Source: Zasmidium citrigriseum (lineage: Eukaryota; Ascomycota; Dothideomycetes; Mycosphaerellales; Mycosphaerellaceae). From it: DNA of 64,000 nt. The translations under genes were made by a program, and so were the position numbers. The notes under the pieces are model-generated. The model was not told where the DNA came from. It saw nothing but the letters and a program-made list of their open reading frames with translations, and ran no database searches. Shown one piece after another: positions 51,001 through 60,761 of the stretch (the stretch's first letter is position 1; each line of letters begins with the position of its first letter). The stretch spans positions 1 through 64,000 of the forward strand of contig NHNW01000057.1 in assembly GCA_002786025.1 (NCBI GenBank), read 5' to 3'.

Positions 51001-52724
51001 ACTCCTCATCCCATTCCTCCACCTTGCCGTCCATTTCTGGAATTGGATCGCAGTTGGCATATTGCTTCAGCTTCTCCGCGCTGAACAGGCCATCAAATCC
51101 GTCCTGCCGTTTCAAGCGATCCGGGATATGTAGACCAGTCAAGCCAGCGTTAATAGATTCAAAGTCTGCATCCCAATTGTCTCTATCGCCGTCATCTGTG
51201 GTAGGTGATCGAAAGTTCTCTGGGGGTTGTGCTCGTCTCGACCCAAGCCTGAAAGGCGGTTTGGTGGCCTGTTCTGGCCTTGCTTTTGAAGCTGCCACGC
51301 CGGGCTTAGCTGGGCCTCTCGATACCGGACGTGCTGTCGTTCGGTTGGAAGCTCTTCGCGAGGTGGTGCCATGCCGAGTGGCTGGCGGGCTATTCTTCAA
51401 CGCTTCATTCCATTCCTGAACACTCTTGACAGCTTCATCGTATTCGGTAGGCTTTCTCATATCGCCCTTCTTCGCTGAAGCAATCCATGGGTGTCTGAGC
51501 AACTTCTTCGCCGATACTCGCAGGTTGGGATCTTTCTGGAAACATTGCATCAAGAAATCTCGCACCAGAGGGCTGGCTCCTTCGGGAAGAGGTGGATGAT
51601 CATCGTTCACGATGCGGAATAGTGCTGGCATGGGAGCGAACTTGTGATATGGCGGTTTCCCATCGAGCAGTTCGATCACTGTACATCCAAGACTCCACAC
51701 ATCACTCGCTGTGGTAGCGCCAGCAAGCTCAATGACTTCTGGTGCCATCCAGTAAGGCGTACCGACGACGCTTCCTTCTGCCAACCCTGATTGCTTGGTT
51801 GCAACACCAAAGTCGGCCAACTTGACCAAGCCTTCTTTGGTGGTGAGGATGTTTGCGCCCTTGATATCGCGATGTATCACACCCTGGTCGTGCAAGAAAA
51901 GCAGCCCCTGCAACACTTGCGCCGTGTACAGTGCCACGAGATTCTCCGGAAACTTTCCAAAGTTCTTGCAGATGCTGTGTAGACTACCTTGTTCGCAGTA
52001 TTCCAGTATGATGTACAATGAGTCGACGGACTTGACGAAGCCATGGTACTTGACAATGTTGGGATGGTTGAGGTTTTTGAGCAGATCGATCTCTTGCATG
52101 ATGACATTGAGTTCGGTCTTGGGCATCTCTGACAGGCGGATTTGCTTGATGGCGACGGTCTCTCCAGTGGACCAGTTGAGGGCGCAGTAGACGCTGCCAA
52201 AGGCTCCTCGGCCAAGGCATTGTCCCAGTTGCTGTGACATGTCAGTTCAAATCTTCAAATGCCACGGACGATGTAGGATGCGTGGCCATGAACGTGGCCG
52301 TTGGCAATGTGTGAGACAATGTCTCGACCTGACATGCCAACTTCGACCTCATCTCCCATCTCGCATACAGTATAATGGAGAACATTCAACATACGTAGTC
52401 TTTCAGTCCCTCCACGCCCTTTGCATGCTTCTGTACCGTCCCGTCTTTGCTCGGCAGCTTCTCCCTCGTCGCCAACACATTTGCCGAGGAGCCTCTCCTG
52501 GCGGAGCGACCAGACGGCAAGTCACTGCCATTCTCCTTGTCCGAACTGCCTCTTACTTTGGCACTTCTGAGAGCACCGGAGCCACCTCCGCTCGACTGCT
52601 TCGGGGTGGTAGTCCGTGATTGGGAGGCGGAAGAAGTCGGTCTGTGGCCATTGGCGAGTCGAGAGTGTGCTGGAGTGGCCGCGATGGAGCTCGTTGAGGG
52701 AGGAGAAGGTAGAGCAGGCGGCAT
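48065..52724 (-). CDS. sepH: Septation protein kinase SepH/Cdc7-type
   Basis: This Ser/Thr kinase belongs to the septation initiation network, which triggers septum formation after mitosis. Exon 1 is 52724-52395 (110 codons) and exon 2 is 52231-48065, with a 163-nt intron that joins GLKDY to QLGQCLG. The 1498-aa product has its kinase domain at about 110-365: GRGAFGSVY P-loop, VAIKQI lysine, HRDIKGANIL catalytic loop, DFG in LADFGVAT, and GTPYWMAPEV. A long disordered acidic linker (EEEDYSDLV, EDEDDEDDP) follows. Then comes an armadillo-like helical region (LLQILTESADVKSVIV...), as in SepH and Cdc7. The Ser-rich C-terminus is likely a phosphoregion. The first ATG 108 nt upstream is in frame but closed by TAG, so 52724 is chosen. 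Confidence 0.93.
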
Positions 52725-53525
52725 TGCGGTTGCGGGAGTGTTGACGGCGCGCTACCTTTGGGAGTGTTGGAGAGACGCGTTGTCGGGCATGGGAGATGGT
52801 GGAAAAGCGGCGGGTCGCAGACTAGCGGTCATGGTATGACCTGTCGATTGCGCTGAATTATTCTTTGGGCGCCAATCCGCTATACGAGGCTCGAGCACAC
52901 GATCAATGCCGCCGGTGGTGGTGGAGTTGGTATGGGCGGAGATGGCGGCGGAGCATGTCCCAAGGCCTCAGCGCGCCGCCCGCTCAGCAGTCCAGGAGAT
53001 TTGGAGAGTTACAAACCGGATTTCGTCGCGTCTTGGGCTGAGGGAGAGGGCGTTTAAGCGAACATGGATGACCTGTAGTATTCACCTACCCTGCAAACGC
53101 AGGAACCCTCCCGCCGCGCTAGGAGACTTTAGCCGCCAACTCTATCTGCCCAAAAATAAACAACCCGTCTCAACAACCTCTTCTCTTCATCAACCATCAC
53201 CTCGCTCATTTTGACGATTCGAGATGCTTCACACCAGCGACTCAGGATGCAAAGGCTGATGGATATGATGCTCGAGAACGAGATTGTCGGACATCCGCCA
53301 AGGTTTTCTGGACACTGTGCAGAGTACCAAACAATTGGGAGAAAGAGTCACATCGCTCTCGATTGACATAATGCAGGTTGATCGTATCAATACCTTTCCC
53401 CTGGAATGACATCTTCAGCAGGGCCTTCGTCTCGCTGCCGCAGTTCAACCTTGGTGCTACTCCCGGTCGATGCGAGTGCGAGCTAGCTTCAAGCTCCCTT
53501 ACTCAGGACGGCGTGATATCTGACT
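52725..53525. promoter_or_regulatory. Intergenic: sepH promoter with upstream in-frame uORF
   Basis: 801 bp. ATG 52832 starts a 26-codon minus-strand uORF ending at 52752, 27 nt before the sepH start and in the same frame. No gene is seen in 52840-53525. Confidence 0.4.
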
Positions 53526-55289
53526 TCACCCGTCAATGCCAGCCCAAGCACCATGGAATCCATAACCCATCACGATTGGCATCCTCGCCTTCGCGATCTC
53601 CTTCATGGTCCTCGCATCGATGAACACCAACGAGCTTCGCCTCTCACGAGAGTCCATTGACACGACCACCAGAACGCCGTCATCTTCAGCTCCCGCATCT
53701 GGATTTGGTATAAACATCGGCTCTGATGGGACAGAGTCTACCCTCGGCGTCCAGACCTTCACCTTCCTGGTAACGGTGTCAATCTTGACGATGGAGTCGG
53801 AGAAGTATCCCCTCTTCTCCACATGGACACCGTAGGCAAACCGATACGGCTTCCCATGATAATCGGGATGAATCTGCGGCAATTCGATGTTCCCCTCGGC
53901 AAATTCGATATCGAAGGCGATCTCTGCTCGTCTGGCTTCAACTGTGCCATTGACGGAATGATTGCCAGCGTCACCGTGAATGTCTGGCAGACGATAGCGT
54001 CTAAACATGCCAGCAAGATCGTGAGCCGCAGAGCCATTACGACGGCCCAGATTGGCTCGCAGATTCTCCAACCGCGCCGCTTCGAGGAAGTCATAGTTGG
54101 GCATGAAGGGCAAATCAACATATATCGAGCCGTCTTCTTCGAAGGAGTTGATCTCATGGAAGGCAAAGAAGGCATCGGCGGTGTACTTCGCAATGACACC
54201 CGCGCCCTTCTTGTCGATTACATCTGGACGTCGGTCAGCAATCATCTGCCTTCATACGCGGAGCTGGACTTACAGAACAGCGCATCTCGGCTCGAATTCC
54301 ACTTTTTCAGCGAGTCCAGGATGTTCCGCTCTCTCTGCATCTTCTCTCCGTCGTAATCGGCTTGCCACACAATCAGCAACAGATGATTCTCCGTGCTGAA
54401 CAGAGAATGAAGGTAAGCCGGCGGAGCATCGTTTACTCGAGCCAAAATACGCGCTCGTCCATCACGGGGATCGATTCCAAAGACCTTGTACTCGCCATTG
54501 ACGAGATCGAGAACATACTTATACGCAGTCCCGTCACGATCACGGGCAGCATGCGCAGCACTTCGTCCGGTGGAGTTGAGCTCGAGATTCGCAGCCTGGT
54601 AATTGAACAACTCGATAGGCTCAAGCGTCTCCGGATTGAGCTGCTGAAGCATACTATCTCCTCGTCAGCGCACATCTCGACCGTCCTGTGCTGGACTCAC
54701 TTCGAATCGGTCGCCATCACAAGAGACCTCAGTGGACTCTTCTGCGTGGTGTTCTCTGCCAGGCCAGGATAATTCGGCATGTACGCGACTCCGACACTAT
54801 CAGCAGAGGCGTCTCCTCTATTTGATACACCATCGCGGAACGTCACTAACAAATATCAGCATCGGCCGATCCTCATCAGCAGAAAGTAAAACCACCTTCG
54901 AACGCCCCCCAAATAACCTTACATGGATCTCCCGCAAAGCTGCCACCCGGAAGCCTTCCATACTCCTGCACGAAATCCATATACTCGTCACTACCATTTC
55001 GACTACGGTAGCTAACCTTTCCGTCTGCGATTTCAAAGCGATGGTTTCGAGAGAAGCCGTCGAACCAGTGCTCCGCTGTATAGTTTCCAACGTCCCAAGT
55101 GCCTGCGGCGCCGCGGTAGAGAGAGCCGGTGATCCAGGACGGGATGGTGCCTTCGACTTCGAGATCGACTGGTTTCTGGATTTCAGGGGTCTCGTAGAGG
55201 CCCAGGGTGAGGGCTTTGTTCTGAGAATTAGGAGGTGAGAGGGCTGTTGAGAAGGTTGCTGCGAGCAGGGCAAGGAAATATTTGGACAT
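53526..55289 (-). CDS. Carotenoid cleavage oxygenase family protein, secreted-looking
   Basis: This Fe(II) dioxygenase family cleaves double bonds of carotenoids or stilbenes. Four exons (55289-54896, 54845-54701, 54653-54274, 54223-53526) with introns of 50, 47 and 50 nt give 538 aa, all in phase. Iron-ligand regions are AEHWFDGF early, YLHSLFSTENHLLL, AFFAFHEINSFEEDG and the terminal GYGFHGAW. TGSLYRGAAGTWDV, GDPCKVIWGAF and DGVLVVVSMDSRERRSSLVFIDARTM are further matches. The first intron could instead use GTAAGG 33 nt upstream; I chose GTGGTT because it keeps the DPCKxIxxxF block. MSKYFLALLAATFSTALS looks like a signal peptide, unusual for this family. The substrate is unknown. Confidence 0.85.
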
Positions 55290-56026
55290 TGTTGGGAAGA
55301 GTGGAGGCAATGATCGATCTCGTCAAGTGGGAAGGTATTGTCTCTGCTTTGAAGGGTGCAGTTTCGACCGGCCATTCTGCTTCAATATATTTCATCTCGT
55401 TAACAGCAGCATAGTCGCCATCCCCAAGGCCAACACGACGATGCCAGGACCTCGAACATGGCCGTATCCTCACACCTCCACGGCAACATCACACTAAGTG
55501 CTCTGGGCGAAGCAGACATCAAGGCAACCTCTTACGTCCATCCCTGATGCTGAAGACTCGAACATACCAATTCTCGCCTTGGCGACCCGCTTAGCCGCCT
55601 TGCAAAGGCACCACAAGCAGGCCTTTATGTTGCAGCCTATGATCACTCGGCCGATTGTCAAAGGAGCTCCTCCAGTCAAGTATTCAGATGTGTTAGCACC
55701 GATGCGGCGGAGTCTCAGCTCGCCAAGATTGTGCGCATATGCGCCATGGCTGTCTGGTCTGCAACTTCAGCTGAAACGATTCGCCCGTAAGTCATGTAAC
55801 GGATTGGGAAGCATTTCGCGCTCATCGATTACATGTACTTGAGCGGCTATGACGAAGATGGTGTCCGAAGCGTCGTTTATATTGAAGGTTCGGCCGGCGG
55901 GTCAGGGGCCGTGGTGTTGACGACGTTCCGCCGGGCTGCGAAGAACAACTATTGCTTTTGTGAAGAGAAGACATATTTGTTCGGCTAACCAGAAAAGAAT
56001 GGACAGCACAACATTGAGTCGAAAAT
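55290..56026. promoter_or_regulatory. Divergent promoter region of oxygenase and CDF genes
   Basis: 737 bp; open frames without domains (for example 55498-55842). No gene seen. Confidence 0.4.
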
Positions 56027-56948
56027 ATGACTTCTACAATCACTCCTGTTGCGACGATGGAATCTCTTCCTGCTTTTGAGATTGCATCACAATCTTCGAA
56101 GCCGAGCTCGAACGAACACGATGTCAGCGATCGATCGAAAGAGGGCCAACGTACCCACATCAAATCAGTTTCATTTGAAGACTCAAACAGCTCTGCAAGA
56201 AGTCCATCTGAAAGTGAACGCATCACACGACTCGTCCTGCTTGTCAACTTCTCTCTCGCAGTGGCGAATGCCTTCGGCGGCTACATCTTCGGATCACAGG
56301 CGTAAGCTACAAGCCCTCTTACTTCAACACTCATACTAAAACCATCGCGCCTATAGTGTCTTCGCCGATGCAGTCCACGCACTCACGGACATGACGGCCG
56401 ACTTCGTCGCTCTCCTGGCCGTCAAACTCTCAACAATTCCCGGATTTGAGAAAGCAGAAGCCATCGGTGGAATTGCGGTCTCCGGCCTCGTCGTCTCAAG
56501 TGGTCTTGCTTTGGCTTCGCACGCCGCTCTGGATCTCTGTCGACACTTTCAACTTGATCGTCTCGCAGGATACTTGGCCTACATTGCACTCATCGCTCCC
56601 GAGGAGCACCATTCTTCCGAGGCAGCGTCGACAATGCAGGCCATCGGACTGTCACTCATCAGCATCTTGATGAAGGAGTGGCTGTACCATGCTACCATTA
56701 AAGTTGCTCGCAAGGAGAAGAGCGTCATGCTTGAGAGCCATGCTTTGCATCAACGGCTTGATGCCATCACAGCCGTCGTTGCATTGCTTGTCAACTTCGC
56801 CCGCCATCTCAATCCTGATCTGATGTGGTTGGATGGTATGGGAAGTCTTGTCATTGGTGTTATGATTGTGAAGGTTGGGATTGGAAATGCTGTTGCTGCT
56901 TTTGGGGAGTTGTTTGAAAACAAGACTGTGCAGGAAACTAAGATTTGA
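56027..56948 (+). CDS. Cation diffusion facilitator, lacking its C-terminal domain
   Basis: This metal:H+ antiporter is closest in look to the mitochondrial MMT/SLC30A9 group. Exons 56027-56301 and 56357-56948 (55-nt intron) give 288 aa. After a hydrophilic Ser-rich N-terminus come six helices. The metal-site motifs are ADAVHALTDMTADF in helix 2 and ESHALHQRLDAITAV in helix 5, both with the His and Asp ligands. The protein stops shortly after helix 6 (FENKTVQETKI), so the usual cytoplasmic dimerisation domain of about 80-100 residues is missing. An assembly gap with duplicated flanks lies 53-183 bp downstream, so the truncation may be an artefact. Confidence 0.8.
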
Positions 56949-57000
56949 AAGTGTCAGTCAGAGGGTTGAAGAGGCTTGGAGCCTGAGGCTGATTGCGAGA

Positions 57001-57131
57001 CCCGCCGCTACGCAGGAAGCACATGCGGCTCGTCAAGTGGCCCGATTGCACAGCCCGACAGGATNCCCCCGCCGCTACGCAGGAAGCACATGCGGCTCGT
57101 CAAGTGGCCCGATTGCACAGCCCGACAGGAT
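57001..57131. repeat. Assembly gap: single N between two identical 64-bp segments
   Basis: Bases 57001-57064 and 57068-57131 are identical, separated by N (57065) and CC. This is the pattern left when two contig ends that overlap are joined without merging. It is most simply an artefact, not a biological repeat. Confidence 0.85.
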
Positions 57132-57267
57132 TCTGCTCCAGAGCGGCCGGTCTCTATCTGGCAATGAGCTCAGCTGAGCGCCAGCCTCAGCTATGAACTG
57201 ACGAGCACATTGTACAAGCGTCGAACACTTGATCCGAAACAATCCATTTCCGATCTGAACCCTATCC

Positions 57268-58476
57268 ATGGGCCTCTTCAGTTCCAACGAGCCACCCGAG
57301 CCACGGGTCACACTCCAGCTCGACCCATCCTGCAAGCCAGCCTTCCATCCAGGCTCTCGAATCTTCGGACAAGTCTTCTTCGACAGTCCTGTCCAGCGCC
57401 AAATCCATGATGTCCAAGTCATTATCCAGGGCTCAACTATCACCAAGTACATTCGTCACATCAACAATGGCAACAACAATCGAAAAATCAAATACCACGA
57501 TGAAGCCACTCTTCGCACGCTCAGTCAAGTGCTCGCAGAGAGCCTGACTACATCCCCAGAGCACAGGTACTGTTGGCACTTCTCGATTACGCTGCCTCAA
57601 GGACGGGAGGCTTTGCTTCATCCGAATCCCGCAAAATCTCCGTACAAACTGCCCTCCGGCCACAAAAACTTCTACGCCTCGACGAGCTATCAGCTCCCTC
57701 CATCATTTCTGCATTCGAAGAGTGGTATGGATCATCTTGCCCAGGTGGAGTACCTGATGAAAGTCCAGATCACTTTCGATGATCAGCAAGAGCCCTACAG
57801 CCCGGCACCGAAAATCCTGCAATACGTTCCTGTGCAAGAACCGCAGGAAGTAAAGCTCGTAGAGAGCGTTTATCACCTCAACTCCTACTCCAGCAGTCGG
57901 CTGGCAGGGAGTACCTCGAAGTCCGGTCTGAGCAGATTCAAAGACAGCCTCACCAAGAAGTCACCTTCCGTCAAAATGAGTCTGCGATGCAGCATCCCCT
58001 CCAGCATTGTTCGAGGCGAAGCCTTTCCCATCTACGCAAAACTGGACATCTCGCCTTATTCTGACCCGTCAGAGATTCACGTCGCTACAGTCAACATCAA
58101 AGTCGCATCAATGGAACTTGTTCCCATCGTCATCTATCGTGCAATCCGCGTCTACTCGAAATGGGACGATCCCGACTTGGACTTCTCCTTCATACCTGCC
58201 GAAGAGGAGCTGGTCGAGGAAGCGAAGCCGGTCGTTCTCAACGCCGTGCCTCAGGAGATGGACGTTCAGCAGCAGAACAACGGGAAGGGCTACGTCTTGG
58301 AGTATCCAGCGACGTTTGAAGGACGACTCCCTGGAAACATGTGTCCGAATTTCGCGACGTCGAATATCATCCTTTGGTATAAGCTGAGGGTTAAGCTGGT
58401 GGCGGATGTTTGTGGGAAGGAGGTTGAGCATGAGGCTGAGGCGAGGGTTGTGGTTGTTTCGGATGTGAGAGTATGA
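57268..58476 (+). CDS. Arrestin-like (alpha-arrestin) protein
   Basis: A single exon of 402 aa. The start MGLFSSNEPPEPRVTLQLD has a good CCATGG context. The N-terminal arrestin fold is indicated by the PGSRIFGQVFFDSP strand, VQVIIQGSTITKY, HRYCWHFSITLPQG and LPSGHKNFYASTSYQLPP. The C-terminal arrestin domain starts about residue 230 (VKMSLRCSIPSSIVRGEAFPIYAKLD) and ends in YKLRVKLVADVCGKEVEHEAEARVVVVSDVRV. Fungal alpha-arrestins act as adaptors recruiting Rsp5-type ligases to membrane transporters. No PPxY motif is visible here, so ligase recruitment, if any, would be indirect. Short for the family. Confidence 0.78.
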   Translation: MGLFSSNEPPEPRVTLQLDPSCKPAFHPGSRIFGQVFFDSPVQRQIHDVQVIIQGSTITKYIRHINNGNNNRKIKYHDEATLRTLSQVLAESLTTSPEHRYCWHFSITLPQGREALLHPNPAKSPYKLPSGHKNFYASTSYQLPPSFLHSKSGMDHLAQVEYLMKVQITFDDQQEPYSPAPKILQYVPVQEPQEVKLVESVYHLNSYSSSRLAGSTSKSGLSRFKDSLTKKSPSVKMSLRCSIPSSIVRGEAFPIYAKLDISPYSDPSEIHVATVNIKVASMELVPIVIYRAIRVYSKWDDPDLDFSFIPAEEELVEEAKPVVLNAVPQEMDVQQQNNGKGYVLEYPATFEGRLPGNMCPNFATSNIILWYKLRVKLVADVCGKEVEHEAEARVVVVSDVRV

Positions 58477-58719
58477 GCAACGTGAGATACGGTCATCGAT
58501 GCATTGTATGTTATCCTTTGCATGCCTCGTCTCCTTAGAAGGAAGAAGGAGGAAGAAGCGGGGGTTTTGATCTTACGGCAAGAGCTGAGCTGCGCCATCC
58601 CGGCCCCTGCCACGAAGCACGATACAAGCTCAAATGTACCTGCATCATCCTTCATCGCCTCCCTCCCAGATCGACCTCACTCTTCAATCAGCCATTGTGA
58701 CGATGCAACCTTACATCCA

Positions 58720-59799
58720 ATGGACGCCATGGAACCTTCGCTCAACACGCAACAGCTGCCGGTGGCTGACAGACTCTTGAAGCCGCCAGACCAAGAAGAT
58801 GACGAGCGAAAAGCATTCATAGCTCTCGATCCCGCAGGTTTCACCATTCGCCATCCTCCAAAGCCTCACCTCCTGCGAAACTTCATCACTCAGGACGATG
58901 AGCTCTTCCAAACTATTCATATGGGCGCTGCTGTGGTGAGCCATGAAGCCTGGAAACTCGTCGTGACCGGCCTCGTTGAAAAACCATATTCCATCGATCT
59001 GGAGATTCTCAAAAGTATGCCGAAGAAGACCATCACATCTTTCCACGAGTGCTATGGCAGTCCTCTCAAACCAGCCACCGATGCTCTCTGGCGAGTAGGG
59101 AATGTGCAATGGACCGGTGTACCTCTGAGGGACATATTGCAACTCGCACAACCCTTACCTAACGCTTCATACGTATGGAGCGAAGGTCTAGATCGTGGCG
59201 AGTTCGCTGATGTCCACGCCGATCGATATCAAAAGGATTTACCGATTGCCAAAGCCATGAGTGAGGAAGTTCTGCTTGCCGACGAGATCAACGGAAAGCC
59301 TCTAGACAAAAAGAGAGGCGGCCCAGTTCGTCTCATCGTGCCTGGATGGTTTGGTACCAATTCGACGAAGTGGATTTCGAAGATTACGGTGCAAGACCGT
59401 CGAGCGAGTGGACCGTACACTACTACATTTTACAATGAGCCTGATCCTGCTGGACCGCCGGGAAAAACTCGTCCGGTGTGGCAGGTGGAGATCAATTCAC
59501 TCATCTTCCGGCCTGAATCTGGGGCTGTACTCGAAGGTCCTAACGTGACCGTTGAAGGCTGGGCGTGGAACGAGGATCCCGTCAAGTCAGTCGAAATCAG
59601 CCCAGATGGCGGAAGCCACTGGATACCAGTCTCACTGGATTCCAGAGTCGACTTCAGTTGGCAAGAGTTCCGCGCCGAAGTGCAATTGACTCCAGGTCAC
59701 TACAAACTTCTTGCCCGAGCGAGGTCATCCAAGGACGAAGTCCAGCCGTTGACGGGCAGACGAAATCATTGCCATTCCGTCGAGTTCGAAGTCATCTAA
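58720..59799 (+). CDS. Sulfite oxidase-like molybdopterin oxidoreductase
   Basis: A single exon of 359 aa from ATG 58720; a second ATG lies nine bases later. The molybdopterin-binding domain reads RNFITQDDELFQTIHMG, then ITSFHECYGSPLKPATDALWRVGNVQWTGVPL with the Mo-ligand Cys, then RLIVPGWFGTNSTKWISKITV. The C-terminal Mo-co dimerisation domain carries GPNVTVEGWAWNEDPVKSVEISPDGGSHW. There is no cytochrome b5 domain and no clear targeting peptide, unlike animal mitochondrial sulfite oxidase. The segment around the Cys differs from the usual CAGNRR, and relatives of this type are little characterised, so sulfite as substrate is only the default guess. Confidence 0.85.
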   Translation: MDAMEPSLNTQQLPVADRLLKPPDQEDDERKAFIALDPAGFTIRHPPKPHLLRNFITQDDELFQTIHMGAAVVSHEAWKLVVTGLVEKPYSIDLEILKSMPKKTITSFHECYGSPLKPATDALWRVGNVQWTGVPLRDILQLAQPLPNASYVWSEGLDRGEFADVHADRYQKDLPIAKAMSEEVLLADEINGKPLDKKRGGPVRLIVPGWFGTNSTKWISKITVQDRRASGPYTTTFYNEPDPAGPPGKTRPVWQVEINSLIFRPESGAVLEGPNVTVEGWAWNEDPVKSVEISPDGGSHWIPVSLDSRVDFSWQEFRAEVQLTPGHYKLLARARSSKDEVQPLTGRRNHCHSVEFEVI

Positions 59800-59891
59800 T
59801 CAATCATATATCTCTGTCGATCTTCTCTCGTCTATTCGTCTATCCCCAGACAGATCAGCAGTAAACATTACAAAAGTACATCCTCACCCAA

Positions 59892-60434
59892 CTAAATCTT
59901 CGCCTTACCCACCCCAACAAAAGCCTTATCATGCTCACAAGTACTAATAACCGCCCCATCACTCTCCCTCCGAATAATCCCCCTCATCAACGCAAGACTC
60001 TTCCCCGTAGCCATAACCTCACACTCACAAAGACAAACCGTCCCCTCCGGCGCCGGCCTCAAATACGTACAATTCAAACTCCGACTCACACCCGGCACAA
60101 TCCACTCTCCCGTCTTGCCCACAGCCTGCACAGCCAAACTCGTCAAATGGTCATAGATCAGAGACTGCGCCGCTCCATGGAGGTTTCCGGCGCCGTTGCA
60201 GTAGAATCTCTCCACGCGGAAACGGAAGGTGGCCACAGATGTCGAAGGGGAAGTTTGTTTGAAGGAGTGCAGTTTGCAATCTTTTTCGAAGAATTGCGAT
60301 AGGAAGCGGACGTCGTTTGGTGTGCTAATGGAGAGCACAGCGCGGATTCTTTCTTCTGGGCTGAGGGATGCGAAGCCGGGGCTGTTGGTTACGGAGAACC
60401 ATGCTTCGCCCCAGCCTTGGCCTTTTGTGTCCAT
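59892..60434 (-). CDS. Hotdog-fold thioesterase (4HBT/PaaI type)
   Basis: A single exon of 180 aa from ATG 60434 (MDTKGQGWGEAWF). The frame is open upstream without a needed ATG. The hotdog core is GAGNLHGAAQSLIYDHLTSLAV, which has the HGG-like turn as HGA, followed by SLNCTYLRPAPEGTVCLCECEVMATGKSLALMRGIIRRE. This layout matches fungal PaaI/acyl-CoA thioesterase superfamily members such as THEM2-like proteins. It would hydrolyse acyl-CoA in cytosol or mitochondria. The substrate is unknown. Its 3' end is about 90 bp from the convergent sulfite-oxidase-like gene. Confidence 0.82.
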   Translation of the reverse strand: MDTKGQGWGEAWFSVTNSPGFASLSPEERIRAVLSISTPNDVRFLSQFFEKDCKLHSFKQTSPSTSVATFRFRVERFYCNGAGNLHGAAQSLIYDHLTSLAVQAVGKTGEWIVPGVSRSLNCTYLRPAPEGTVCLCECEVMATGKSLALMRGIIRRESDGAVISTCEHDKAFVGVGKAKI

Positions 60435-60761
60435 CTTGACTTGAGTTTGGGGTTGTGGGGTTTGATGATTCCGGTTGTGGAAGGTGCGTTTTGTGATGTT
60501 GTGAGTGAATGTTTGATGGCGCGAGTCGAAGGGGGCGACGGGGGAGATCGGCCCGATTCGGCTTTGGGGGTTCCGATGCCGAGGTACATATGAAGGGGGA
60601 GGATGCAAGGTGTAAGAAGGACAACTGGGGGATCATGAATTCGGTCGTCATTTCAGGGAATCTTTTACAAACAGTGACAGCAAGACACAACTCAGGAACC
60701 AGCTCTCGAAATGTGCTCCACCGGAAAGAGACAATCCATGGACGCCAGGCCGTCACCACGA
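60435..60761. other. Intergenic: thioesterase 5' side and NLP 3' side
   Basis: 327 bp; no gene seen. Confidence 0.4.

Noticed and set aside
57001..57131. The 64-bp repeat as a target-site duplication or CRISPR-like repeat
   Set aside because: Exact identity plus an N between the copies points to an unmerged contig overlap; there is no spacer series and no mobile element.
56875..57196. Open frames running through the N at 57065
   Set aside because: They exist only because of the duplicated contig ends and an undetermined base.
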